Below are positions 9,240-16,550 of a DNA stretch of 64,000 nucleotides, piece after piece. Made by a program: the position numbers and the translations under genes. The stretch is from Streptomyces sp. JJ38 (GTDB lineage: Bacteria > Actinomycetota > Actinomycetes > Streptomycetales > Streptomycetaceae): contig NZ_JABLSI010000019.1 of the NCBI RefSeq assembly GCF_019303475.1, positions 1 to 64,000 of the forward strand, written 5' to 3'. How positions within the stretch are numbered: position 1 is the first letter of the stretch; each line of letters begins with the position of its first letter. Below the pieces are notes generated by a model. That model searched no databases, was not told where the DNA came from, and saw nothing but the letters and a program-made list of their open reading frames with translations.

Positions 9240-9971
9240 ATGGTGGGGAACCCGGCGAGACGACGACACCTGACCGCGCGGCCTGCCGCACACCGCCTCT
9301 GGGCGCCCCTGGCAGCCTGCGCGGCTCTGCTGACCGGCTGCGGCGCCGGGCCGACGGTGACGGCGGCACCCGCGGGCGACGGCCCGCCCACCCGCGAGTA
9401 CTCCGTCGAGGCCGACGAACTGGACCTCGACGGCTCCGATGCTCCGACCGGCGGTGACCGGGCGTTGCCCCTGCCCCCGCCTCCGACCTCGGTCCCGAAT
9501 CCGCTCCCGCCGGACCCGACGCCCTCGCCCGAGCCGACCACCTGCCCCGACTCCGGCGTGCGCATCACCGCCCCCTGGCCGCCCGAAGCCGCCATGGGCC
9601 TGCGGGCCATGGGCCTCACCCTCACCAACTGCGGTGATACCCCATACACCGTCGAGGGCTACCCCGAAGCCCGCGTCCTCGACGCCGACCGTCGGCCCGT
9701 CGACGTCCGGGTACTCGACGGCACCGGGCACATCACCGCCACCGGCGGGCAGGACGCCGCCGTTCGCCGCGTCACGCTCCAGCCCGGCGAATCGGCGCAG
9801 GCCAGCGTCGTCTGGCGCAACACCGTGGAGTTCGGGGACATCGTGGGCGCCCCCCACCTCGACGTCGCTCCCGGCGCCGGGGAGCCCTGGCACACCCTGA
9901 CCCCCGACGGCGGCCTCGACCTCGGTACCACCGGCCGCATCGCCCTCAGCCCCTGGCGTCCCGCGCCCTGA
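9240..9971 (+). CDS. DUF4232 domain-containing lipoprotein
   Basis: The product is 243 residues from the ATG at 9240. A lipobox-type signal (LLTGC, about residue 35) predicts a lipoprotein. A Pro-rich spacer (LPPPPTSVPNPLPPDPTPSP) follows, then a DUF4232 beta-sandwich domain with the typical motifs MGLTLTNCGDTPYTVEGYP and LQPGESAQASVVW. Such domains occur on the outer face of the actinobacterial membrane; the role is unknown. A possible earlier start is not supported by a ribosome site. The Ser/Thr kinase gene follows 92 bases downstream under its own promoter. Confidence 0.88.
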   Translation: MVGNPARRRHLTARPAAHRLWAPLAACAALLTGCGAGPTVTAAPAGDGPPTREYSVEADELDLDGSDAPTGGDRALPLPPPPTSVPNPLPPDPTPSPEPTTCPDSGVRITAPWPPEAAMGLRAMGLTLTNCGDTPYTVEGYPEARVLDADRRPVDVRVLDGTGHITATGGQDAAVRRVTLQPGESAQASVVWRNTVEFGDIVGAPHLDVAPGAGEPWHTLTPDGGLDLGTTGRIALSPWRPAP

Positions 9972-10027
9972 CGGCAGGCCCCAAGGGCAGGTCAACTCAG
10001 CAACCCCGTAACTGAATTGTTCCCCCC

Positions 10028-10056
10028 TTGGGTCGCCGGGCGACCTCCGCTAGCCT
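10028..10056 (+). promoter_or_regulatory. Promoter of the Ser/Thr kinase gene (leaderless)
   Basis: A -35-like TTGGGT (10028-10033), a 17-base spacer and a -10-like TAGCCT (10051-10056) end 7 bases before the ATG at 10064, so transcription would start at or next to the start codon. Confidence 0.6.
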
Positions 10057-10063
10057 GAGCCGC

Positions 10064-12076
10064 ATGCATGGGGGACTGGAAGAAAATTCTAGTTTGAGCG
10101 GTAGCGGCGCCACGCCCCTCCAACCGGGGGACCCACGGCGCATCGGCTCGTTCCGGCTGCTCGGGCTGCTCGGCGCGGGCGGTATGGGCCGCGTCTACCT
10201 GGGAGACTCGGCGGGGACGTACGTCGCCGTCAAGCAGGTCCTCCCGGCGCTGGCGGAGGACCAGGACTTCCTGCGCCACTTCGGGCACGAGCTCGACAAC
10301 CTCGCCCGACTGCCCGACGGCGTCAGCGCACGCCTGCTGGAGAGCGACCGGGACGCCCAGCCGCCCTGGCTCGCCACGGAGTTCGTCCCCGGTGTCACCC
10401 TCAGCGACGCCGTCCGGCGGAACGGCGAGCCGCTGCCGCCCGACAGCCTGTGGAGGCTGCTCCGGGACGCGGCGGCCGGGCTCAGCGCCGTCCACGAGGC
10501 CGGCATGGTCCACCGCGACCTCAAGCCCTCCAACGTCATGCTGACCCTCGACGGCGTGACGCTCATCGACTTCGGCGTCGCCCGCGCGGCCGACCAGAGC
10601 CGGCTGACCCGGACCGGCATGGTCATCGGCACCCCCGCCTACATGGCCCCGGAGCAGGCCGTGGCCGAGCGGGAACTCACCGGCGCGGCCGACGTGTTCG
10701 CCCTCGCCGGGCTCATTCTCTACGCGGTGAACGGCCGGCCTCCCTTCGGCGACGGCTCCGGCCCCGACCTCTTCTACCGCGTCGTCCACGCCGAGCCCTC
10801 CCTCGGCCGCCTGCCCGAGACCGACGCGGAGCTGGCGGCCGTCGTCGGGTCGTGCCTCGCCAAGGACCCCGCGGACCGCCCCACCGCCGCCGAACTCACC
10901 GGCCTGGCGGACGAGCACGTCCCGGCGGCGACGACGGCCCTGTGGCCGCAGCCCGTCGAGGAGCGGATCACGCAGCGGGCCGCCTTCGCCGCGCAGCCCC
11001 CGCCCCCGCTCCCGGCCCCTCCCGAGCCGGAGCCGGAGCCGGAGCCGGAGCCCGAGCCCCAGCCCGATGCCGCGTCCGTTCGCGGTACCGCGCCCGACGC
11101 CAAGCCCACCCGCGAGCCGGGCGCAAGGCGCAGGCGCCGCGGGATGCTCCTCCTCACCCCCGTCGTGGTCGCCGCCGGCACGATCCTGACCGTCTCGCTC
11201 ACCCCTCACCTGCTCCCGCCACGGGACGCCGGTGCCGACGCCGACGCCGACGCCGCCGAGCCGCCGTCGGCCGTCGCGCCACCGTCCACCGAGACGCCGA
11301 CCGAGGACTCCCAGAACGCGAACTCCCCCTCGCCCAGCCCCTCGGGCCGCCGGGACGAGCCCTCCGGCAGCCCGTCGCCGGGAGCGCCCGGACCGGCCGA
11401 GGGCACGGACGGCGGCACCGGCTCGGGCGGCGGCACCGGAGGCTCCGACGGCGGCACCGCCGGAGGGCCGGACGGCTCGGGCGGCGGCTCCGGCGGCACC
11501 GGAAGCCCGGGCACGTCCGGAGGCTCCTCGGGCGGCTCCTCGGGAGGCTCCTCCGGTGGTTCCTCCGGTGGTTCCTCCGGGGACTCGGGAACGTCCGGCG
11601 GCTCGGGAACGTCCGGCGGTTCCACCACCTCCGGCGGCTCCACCGGCGGCACCCCCGAGCAGCCCCCGCCGTCGGGGAGTCACCAGATCCGCAGCGCGTC
11701 GACGAACCGGTGCGTCGCCGAGTCCGACAACCCGTACGGCGGCTCCGCCGTCCAGAACGCGGCCTGCGGCTCCCAGGCGAGCAACGGCACCACCCGCTAC
11801 TACCAGTGGACGTACGCCTCTGTGGGCGGCGGCACCTTCCGCCTCGTCGCCCAGAGCTCCCGCCAGTGCCTGGAGTCGGTCAGCTACGCGGGCTACTCCC
11901 TCAAGGACTGCGACGGCTCGGATGCCCAGCACTGGCGCGTCGGCACCACGTCGTCCAACGGGCACAGCCTCGTGAACGTGGCCGACGGGACGTGCCTCAC
12001 CGTCAACAGCTCCTACGGGCTCCAGGGAACCGCCTGCAACCCGTCCGACCTCGACCAGTTCTGGCGCAACTCCTGA
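10064..12076 (+). CDS. Transmembrane Ser/Thr protein kinase with extracellular ricin B-type lectin domain
   Basis: A 670-residue fusion. The cytoplasmic kinase (about 28-285) is complete: glycine loop GAGGMGRVYLG, Lys57 in VAVKQ, HRD 150-152 with Asp152, DFG 169-171 and APE 195-197. A Pro-Glu repeat and basic stop-transfer stretch precede one membrane helix (361-380). A long Ser/Gly/Thr linker with 12-bp DNA repeats leads to a beta-trefoil of about 132 residues (539-670) with paired cysteines and QW-type motifs. By family knowledge PknB-like kinases sense ligands through extracellular domains; a carbohydrate ligand is inferred here. The ATG at 10064 is chosen because a good leaderless promoter ends 7 bases before it. 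Confidence 0.93.
   Translation: MHGGLEENSSLSGSGATPLQPGDPRRIGSFRLLGLLGAGGMGRVYLGDSAGTYVAVKQVLPALAEDQDFLRHFGHELDNLARLPDGVSARLLESDRDAQPPWLATEFVPGVTLSDAVRRNGEPLPPDSLWRLLRDAAAGLSAVHEAGMVHRDLKPSNVMLTLDGVTLIDFGVARAADQSRLTRTGMVIGTPAYMAPEQAVAERELTGAADVFALAGLILYAVNGRPPFGDGSGPDLFYRVVHAEPSLGRLPETDAELAAVVGSCLAKDPADRPTAAELTGLADEHVPAATTALWPQPVEERITQRAAFAAQPPPPLPAPPEPEPEPEPEPEPQPDAASVRGTAPDAKPTREPGARRRRRGMLLLTPVVVAAGTILTVSLTPHLLPPRDAGADADADAAEPPSAVAPPSTETPTEDSQNANSPSPSPSGRRDEPSGSPSPGAPGPAEGTDGGTGSGGGTGGSDGGTAGGPDGSGGGSGGTGSPGTSGGSSGGSSGGSSGGSSGGSSGDSGTSGGSGTSGGSTTSGGSTGGTPEQPPPSGSHQIRSASTNRCVAESDNPYGGSAVQNAACGSQASNGTTRYYQWTYASVGGGTFRLVAQSSRQCLESVSYAGYSLKDCDGSDAQHWRVGTTSSNGHSLVNVADGTCLTVNSSYGLQGTACNPSDLDQFWRNS
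11520..11580 (+). repeat. 12-bp coding tandem repeat in the kinase linker
   Basis: Near-identical 12-bp units encode Gly-Gly-Ser-Ser repeats in the extracellular linker of the kinase. The array is likely to vary in length by slippage. Confidence 0.75.
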
Positions 12077-12104
12077 CCGCCGACCGGGAGGGGCCGCCCG
12101 CGGC

Positions 12105-12320
12105 CTACGGCAGCCGTCCCTCCCGGTTGATCTCCGTGACCCGCGCCCGCAGTTCCCCGAGCACGCCCGCCGGGCGCAGCGCCTCCGGCGGGTAGTCCCA
12201 CTCCACGCCCCCACCCGGCGGCCGGAGCTGCACGTATCCGCCCTCGAACGCCATGACCCGTCCGACCCGGTCCGAGCGCACGTCCACCGCGTACACGCCG
12301 ACCTCCGGCGACCACGGCAT
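12105..12320 (-). CDS. Conserved streptomycete small hypothetical protein
   Basis: A 71-residue protein of a kind I recognise beside XRE/DUF397 regulator pairs in streptomycetes. The core reads DRVGRVM then YVQLRPPGGGVEWDYPPEALRPA, suggesting a small SH3-like or ribbon fold. Its ATG shares one base with the stop of the upstream gene (TGATG at 12318-12322), so the two are probably translated together. Function unknown. Confidence 0.75.
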   Translation of the reverse strand: MPWSPEVGVYAVDVRSDRVGRVMAFEGGYVQLRPPGGGVEWDYPPEALRPAGVLGELRARVTEINREGRLP

Positions 12321-12547
12321 CACCGCCCGCACCCCTTCCGCACCACGGCCGCCAACGCCAGGGCCGTCTCCTGGTTGCACCGCCCCAGGTCCACGAGCGG
12401 GCGCGGCACCTCCCGCGCGACGGACACGAGATCCACCCGCAGCGACGGCAGCTTCACGCCCGCCGACCCCAGGGCCTCCCGCAACTCCTCCGCGACGGCC
12501 TCGGCCGCCCCGATCCGCTCGATCGTCGTCCTCCTGTCCGACGCCAT
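12320..12547 (-). CDS. Conserved streptomycete small hypothetical protein
   Basis: The product is 75 residues from the ATG at 12547, with GGAAAGG upstream. It has a helical N-terminal half (RIGAAEAVAEELREAL) and the conserved sentence LPSLRVDLVSV...PRPLVDLGRC. It is the first gene of a two-gene unit divergent from the XRE regulator gene. It probably belongs to the same regulatory module, but no function is known. Confidence 0.75.
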   Translation of the reverse strand: MASDRRTTIERIGAAEAVAEELREALGSAGVKLPSLRVDLVSVAREVPRPLVDLGRCNQETALALAAVVRKGCGR

Positions 12548-12562
12548 GCCGCACCGCCTTTC

Positions 12563-12595
12563 CACGCTGAGTGTTCACGTTCCACACCCAGCGTG
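12563..12595. promoter_or_regulatory. Operator-like inverted repeat in the divergent XRE promoter region
   Basis: CACGCTGAGTGT (12563-12574) is mirrored by ACACCCAGCGTG (12584-12595), 11 of 12 positions matching, with a 9-base spacer. It sits between the divergent small-protein unit and the XRE gene, where an autoregulator would bind. Confidence 0.55.
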
Positions 12596-12667
12596 TCCGT
12601 TCAGGGGCTAGCGTTAACAGCGGAAATGTCCAACAAGGACGCCTGCTCAGTGGGGAGTTGCACCACC

Positions 12668-13501
12668 ATGCCCGCACCCAAGAAGCTGGACCCCTCCTCC
12701 TCGCCCCGCGCCTTCCTCGGCGCCGAGCTCCGCTACAAGCGCGAAGAAGCCGGAATGACCCAGGAGGAACTGGGCCAACACCTCTTCGTCAGCGGCTCGT
12801 TCATCGGGCAACTCGAATCCGGAACCCGGCGCATGCAACCCGAGTTCGCCGCCAAGTTCGACGAGATCTTCAAGACCGACGGCTACTTCTCCCGCAACTG
12901 CGCGGCCGCGGGCAAGTCCCGCTACCCGGACCACTTCGCCGCGGCCGCCGAAGCCGAGGCCATCGCCACGGACATCAGGGAGTTCGCCCCTCTTCTGATC
13001 CCCGGCCTCCTCCAGACCAGGCCCTACGCCCGCGCCGTCTTCCGCGCCTACCAGCCCACCGCCCCGGAGGACGTCATCGACGAACTCGTCGACGCCCGGC
13101 TGGACCGCGCCCACGTCCTCGACGATCCGACAACGCCCCTGTTGTGGGTGATCCTCGGCGAGCCCGTCCTCCGCCAGGTCGTCGGCAGCCGCGCCGTCAT
13201 GGCCGAGGCCCTCACCCACATCGCCACCCTCGCCCGTCGCCACCGCATCATCGTCCAGGTCCTCCCGTTCGAGGCGGGCGCCCACGCGGCGCTTGAGGGG
13301 TCGCTCAAGCTGATGGCGTTCGACGGCGCTCCCCCGCTTGCCTACCTCCAGGGACTGGGCACCGCTCAACTCAGCGATGATCCGGAACAGGTAAGGCACC
13401 ACACCATGACTTACGATCTCGTCGGGGCGGCTGCGCTTTCACCGGAACGCTCCCTGACCCTGATCGAAGCGGTAGCGGAGGAGTACACCCATGAAGAGTG
13501 A
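12668..13501 (+). CDS. XRE family helix-turn-helix regulator with DUF5753 domain
   Basis: The product is 277 residues from the ATG at 12668, which follows GGGGAG; an ATG at 12626 without ribosome site is the alternative. The N-terminal HTH (about 15-70: LGAELRYKREEAGMTQEELGQHLFVSGSFIGQLE) precedes the DUF5753 ligand-type domain (PLLIPGLLQTRPYARAVF; WVILGEPVLRQVVG; IIVQVLPFEAGAH). This architecture is highly expanded in streptomycetes and is nearly always paired with a DUF397 gene, here overlapping by 11 bases. BldB/AbaA-like pairs control development and antibiotic production. Confidence 0.93.
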   Translation: MPAPKKLDPSSSPRAFLGAELRYKREEAGMTQEELGQHLFVSGSFIGQLESGTRRMQPEFAAKFDEIFKTDGYFSRNCAAAGKSRYPDHFAAAAEAEAIATDIREFAPLLIPGLLQTRPYARAVFRAYQPTAPEDVIDELVDARLDRAHVLDDPTTPLLWVILGEPVLRQVVGSRAVMAEALTHIATLARRHRIIVQVLPFEAGAHAALEGSLKLMAFDGAPPLAYLQGLGTAQLSDDPEQVRHHTMTYDLVGAAALSPERSLTLIEAVAEEYTHEE

Positions 13502-13706
13502 ACACGACCTGCGCACTGCTCGCTGGCGTAAGTCGTCGTACAGCGGCGGCAGCGGTGGCGACTGCATCGAGGTGGCTGACGGCGTTCCCGGAGTGGTCCC
13601 GGTCCGCGACTCCAAGGCGCTGAACCGACACCCGCTGCTGTTCGGCGCCGCCCCATGGGAGGCGTTTGTGACCGCCGCAACGAAGAACACCTTTCGGCCG
13701 TTCTGA
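13491..13706 (+). CDS. DUF397 domain-containing protein
   Basis: A 71-residue DUF397 protein with the hallmark WRKSSYSGGSGGDCIEVAD and VPVRDSK segments. Its ATG lies inside the end of the XRE gene (11-base overlap), so translation is coupled. DUF397 proteins are thought to act with the neighbouring XRE regulator. Confidence 0.92.
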   Translation: MKSEHDLRTARWRKSSYSGGSGGDCIEVADGVPGVVPVRDSKALNRHPLLFGAAPWEAFVTAATKNTFRPF

Positions 13707-13750
13707 AGCGCGCCCGCATCAGGGCGTTACCCCACGGGCACTCTGGGGTC

Positions 13751-13930
13751 ATGTTCACCTGGCGTAAGTCCACCCACAGCGACGGCAGTGGCGGGGACTG
13801 CCTCGAAGTTCTGGAGGGCGTCCCCGGCCTCGTCGCCTTCCGTGACTCGAAGGCGCCCGCGCGTAGCCCGGTGGTCGTACGTTCGGACAGTTGGACGTCC
13901 TTTATCAGATCCCTGAAACGCCGCTCCTGA
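13751..13930 (+). CDS. Second DUF397 domain-containing protein
   Basis: A 59-residue paralogue of the preceding gene (WRKSTHSDGSGGDCLEVLEG, VAFRDSK), starting at ATG 13751, with 44 bases between them. The pair looks like a tandem duplication of the partner of one XRE regulator. Confidence 0.85.
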   Translation: MFTWRKSTHSDGSGGDCLEVLEGVPGLVAFRDSKAPARSPVVVRSDSWTSFIRSLKRRS

Positions 13931-13991
13931 TGCGTACACCCGGTCGAGTGGGGTTACCTGGGGGGTGTAGCCGGGCCCGCAGGAGGACGCC

Positions 13992-14570
13992 ATGGGGACG
14001 ACGCTCACCTCAGAGCGCTTGACGCTGCGCTCGTGGACGCTGGACGACGTCGACGCCGCGCTGGCGATCTACGGCCACGAGGACGTCGCGCGCTGGCTCA
14101 GCCCCGCCATGGACACCGTCGGTGACCGGGACGCCATGCGGCTGCTGCTCCAGCAGTGGATCGCGGAGGACTTCCGCGCCACCCCGCCCACGGGACGCTG
14201 GGCCGTGGAGCTGACGGCCGAGCGGCGGGTGATCGGCGGCGTCGTCGTGCTGCCGATGCCTCCGGAGGGGGAGGACCTGGAGTTCGGCTGGCAGCTTGTG
14301 CCCGAGGCGTGGGGGCACGGTTACGCCGCGGAGGCGGGCAACGCGATCGCTCACTGGGCGCTGAGCCAGCCGGAAGTGGACGAGCTCTTCGCCGTCGTCC
14401 GCCCCAACAACACCAGGGGGGAGGCGACGGCCAAGCGCATCGGTATGGAGTGGGTGGGGGAGACCGACAAGTACTACGGCATGCGGTTGCAGGTCTACCG
14501 CCTGCGCGCCGGCGATCTCGACCACCCCCTCCCCGGCCAGACCACCGCCACCGACACCAGCCCTGACTAG
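13992..14570 (+). CDS. GNAT family N-acetyltransferase (RimJ/RimL type)
   Basis: A 192-residue acetyltransferase of the Acetyltransf_3 group. It opens with SERLTLRSWTLDDVDAALAIYG and has the EFGWQLVPEAWGHGYAAEA acetyl-CoA loop (about residues 97-115) and VVRPNNTRGEATAKRIGMEW. The RimJ/RimL-like group acetylates N-termini or small amines; the substrate here is unknown. CAGGAGGA precedes the ATG by 5 bases. It is a single gene. Confidence 0.9.
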   Translation: MGTTLTSERLTLRSWTLDDVDAALAIYGHEDVARWLSPAMDTVGDRDAMRLLLQQWIAEDFRATPPTGRWAVELTAERRVIGGVVVLPMPPEGEDLEFGWQLVPEAWGHGYAAEAGNAIAHWALSQPEVDELFAVVRPNNTRGEATAKRIGMEWVGETDKYYGMRLQVYRLRAGDLDHPLPGQTTATDTSPD

Positions 14571-14638
14571 CCGCGCCCGTCCCCACGCGGAGCAGGCCAT
14601 CAGGTGGCCGCCGCATGCGAAGCCAGGAGCCAGGAACC

Positions 14639-14950
14639 ATGAGCGAACAGATCCTGACCGAGGTCAGCGCGATCGTCGCACCCGAGCGTGAAGCGGACCT
14701 CGTCGCGGCCTACCGTGATCTCGTCGCCAGTGCCTTGCCGGCCGGGCTGGTCCGCACGGACCTGCTGAGCGGGGCCGACGGGCGGTGGCGTATCCAGACG
14801 GTGTGGCGGGACAGCGCCGCACTGGAGGCCGCGCGAGCTGCCCCGGATGGCCCGGCAGCGCCTCGACTGTTCCGTGACGTCGGGAGCGACCCGAAGCTAG
14901 CGGTCTTCGATGTCATGGGAAGCGGCGGCGCGTCGGGCGAGTCGCCCTGA
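14639..14950 (+). CDS. Antibiotic biosynthesis monooxygenase (ABM)-like protein
   Basis: A 103-residue dimeric alpha/beta-barrel type protein: ILTEVSAIVAPEREADLVAAYRDLV, then GLVRTDLLSG..WRIQTVWRD, as in ABM-domain proteins. Many of these are heme-degrading or quinol monooxygenases and some have no known activity. The ATG at 14639 follows AGGAGCCAGGA. It stands alone after the GNAT gene, so it gives no pathway context. Confidence 0.75.
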   Translation: MSEQILTEVSAIVAPEREADLVAAYRDLVASALPAGLVRTDLLSGADGRWRIQTVWRDSAALEAARAAPDGPAAPRLFRDVGSDPKLAVFDVMGSGGASGESP

Positions 14951-15097
14951 CACGCATGTCGCCGGACCCTCACGACGCATCGACCCCAGACCCTGAGCGA
15001 GCCCTGATCACGCCGTCGGCTCCACGACGAGCCGGGCCTTCCCCCGTCGTGGAATAACGCGTTTCCCCGCAGGCGGATGCCGCATAGGCTCGATCGC

Positions 15098-15763
15098 ATG
15101 TCAGCGTACGTTCGCCCCCGGTTGTCGCTCCCGGTCTTCCGCGATGCCTCGGGCGCGGTGATCGAGTACGGGAATCGGTGGGGCGATGACGAGCCCCCGG
15201 CCGACTCCTACAGCGTTGACGCACACCCGGAGCGCTTCGCCCCGCTGCACACCGTCGCCGCCGCGCTCATCGACTACCTGGTCGACGCGTACGACGTCCG
15301 GCTGGGCCACGACCCGGCCCCTGTCGCGGACTTGGTGAGCGAGCTGGACGAGCCGCCAGTGCGCGTGGCCACGTTGACGCCGAACTCCTGCGAGGACGGG
15401 GCCCCCTTGGCGTTCGTCTTCACGGCGTACCCCTCGGTGATGGTGCGTGCCGGTGTCCTGCACGACTTTTCGCATCCGGTGTGCGGGTGTGACGCGTGCG
15501 ACGAGGATGTGGAGGAGGAGGCCGAGGAGCTGGAGTGGCGGGTCCTCGCCGTCGCCGAGGGGAGGTTCCGCGAACACTACCGGCGCGGCGCGAGCTGCCC
15601 GATCGGCCATGCCTTCGCAGGGCCCGACGGTACCGAGAGCGAGAGCGGCAGCGCCTCTGCCGAGGGCTACCCGAAGGCCCGGCTCACCGAGGCGAGGAAG
15701 CGCCTCAAGGCGCTGCCGAACGGCTGGGCCACCTGGCCGCGCAGAGCCAACCAGGACGGTTGA
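15098..15763 (+). CDS. DUF6226 family protein
   Basis: The product is 221 residues from the ATG at 15098. A TAGGCT -10-like hexamer ends 7 bases earlier, suggesting a leaderless transcript. The protein has a conserved SVDAHPERFAPLHTVAAALIDYL start and the Cys/acid-rich segment HPVCGCDACDEDVEEEAEELE (about 132-152) with LAVAEGRFREHY after it; the three cysteines could bind a metal. I place it in DUF6226 from this motif. Function unknown. Confidence 0.7.
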   Translation: MSAYVRPRLSLPVFRDASGAVIEYGNRWGDDEPPADSYSVDAHPERFAPLHTVAAALIDYLVDAYDVRLGHDPAPVADLVSELDEPPVRVATLTPNSCEDGAPLAFVFTAYPSVMVRAGVLHDFSHPVCGCDACDEDVEEEAEELEWRVLAVAEGRFREHYRRGASCPIGHAFAGPDGTESESGSASAEGYPKARLTEARKRLKALPNGWATWPRRANQDG

Positions 15764-15872
15764 ACCCCATTGCGAGCCGAGTCCGCGGGGTGACCATCTC
15801 GGCCTCAGCGGCGTCGGCCGCGCCCGTTCCCCCGCCGACTCGCCACGCAGCACACGGGCCCTGCCGAAGGTC

Positions 15873-16538
15873 TCAGGGCTGGTCTCCGCTGAATTCCACC
15901 GGCCCTTCCGGGAGGCTCTCCGCAGAGCGGCACTTGAACATGTCCGTGACGAGGGTGCGTGTGACAGAAGCAGTGAGCGAGGCAAGTTCTGAGATGTCCT
16001 TGCCTGCATCGCTCTGGCTGCGTTCAGCGCGAGACGACCTGACTGCCAGTTGCAACTTGCCTTGATCGTCATGAGTGGACCGCGGGCACCCAACGAACAT
16101 GAAGAAGGCGCCGTCCTCGTAGTAGCCGTACTCCTCACCCCATTCCACGCGGCGCCGATCTTCCTGTACCTCTTCCTGGGGATACGTATCCCCGTGACGG
16201 TACAGGTACCAGACGTTTACCGTCTCTTGGCCGGCGCTGAGAGTGCAGTTTCCCTTCGAGATTGTGTAATCCACCCACCCGAAATTCCCCCCGTACGTTT
16301 CCTCGGTAAACTGCGGCTCTCCTTCGCTCGGTAGAAGTTTCTCCACTTGGGCCCCTGCCAGTTTCTCGCTGCACACCTTCTCTGGGATTTGAATTTTCTG
16401 TGGTGCGGTGAAGAGGTAAATGCCGCCCGCTATCGATGCGACCGCCAGTGACGCGGCTGCGCCAATCATAAGCCGCTTCCATTTCTCGTGGGTCTTAGAC
16501 CCTGGGTCGCCCAATGAAGAGTCCATCTGGGGAATCAC
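15873..16538 (-). CDS. Membrane-anchored hypothetical protein (last gene of the WXG100-like operon)
   Basis: Up to 221 residues: a short cytoplasmic start, one membrane helix (about 25-46, MIGAAASLAVASIAGGIYLF) and an extracellular domain of ~170 residues with several cysteines. The GTG at 16538 or the ATG at 16526 could be the start; AAAGG lies just upstream of both. It follows the 758-residue gene by 12 bases and shares its lower GC content (32 G+C of 60 at 16261-16320). Position and topology would fit an accessory or immunity-like partner of the upstream protein, which is inference. Confidence 0.7.
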   Translation of the reverse strand: MIPQMDSSLGDPGSKTHEKWKRLMIGAAASLAVASIAGGIYLFTAPQKIQIPEKVCSEKLAGAQVEKLLPSEGEPQFTEETYGGNFGWVDYTISKGNCTLSAGQETVNVWYLYRHGDTYPQEEVQEDRRRVEWGEEYGYYEDGAFFMFVGCPRSTHDDQGKLQLAVRSSRAERSQSDAGKDISELASLTASVTRTLVTDMFKCRSAESLPEGPVEFSGDQP

Positions 16539-16550
16539 CTTTGGTGGTTT

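Noticed and set aside
9992..12214. A 740-codon open frame antisense to the Ser/Thr kinase gene
   Set aside because: Same GC-bias artefact; Gly/Arg/Ala-rich with no domain, while the plus strand encodes complete kinase motifs.
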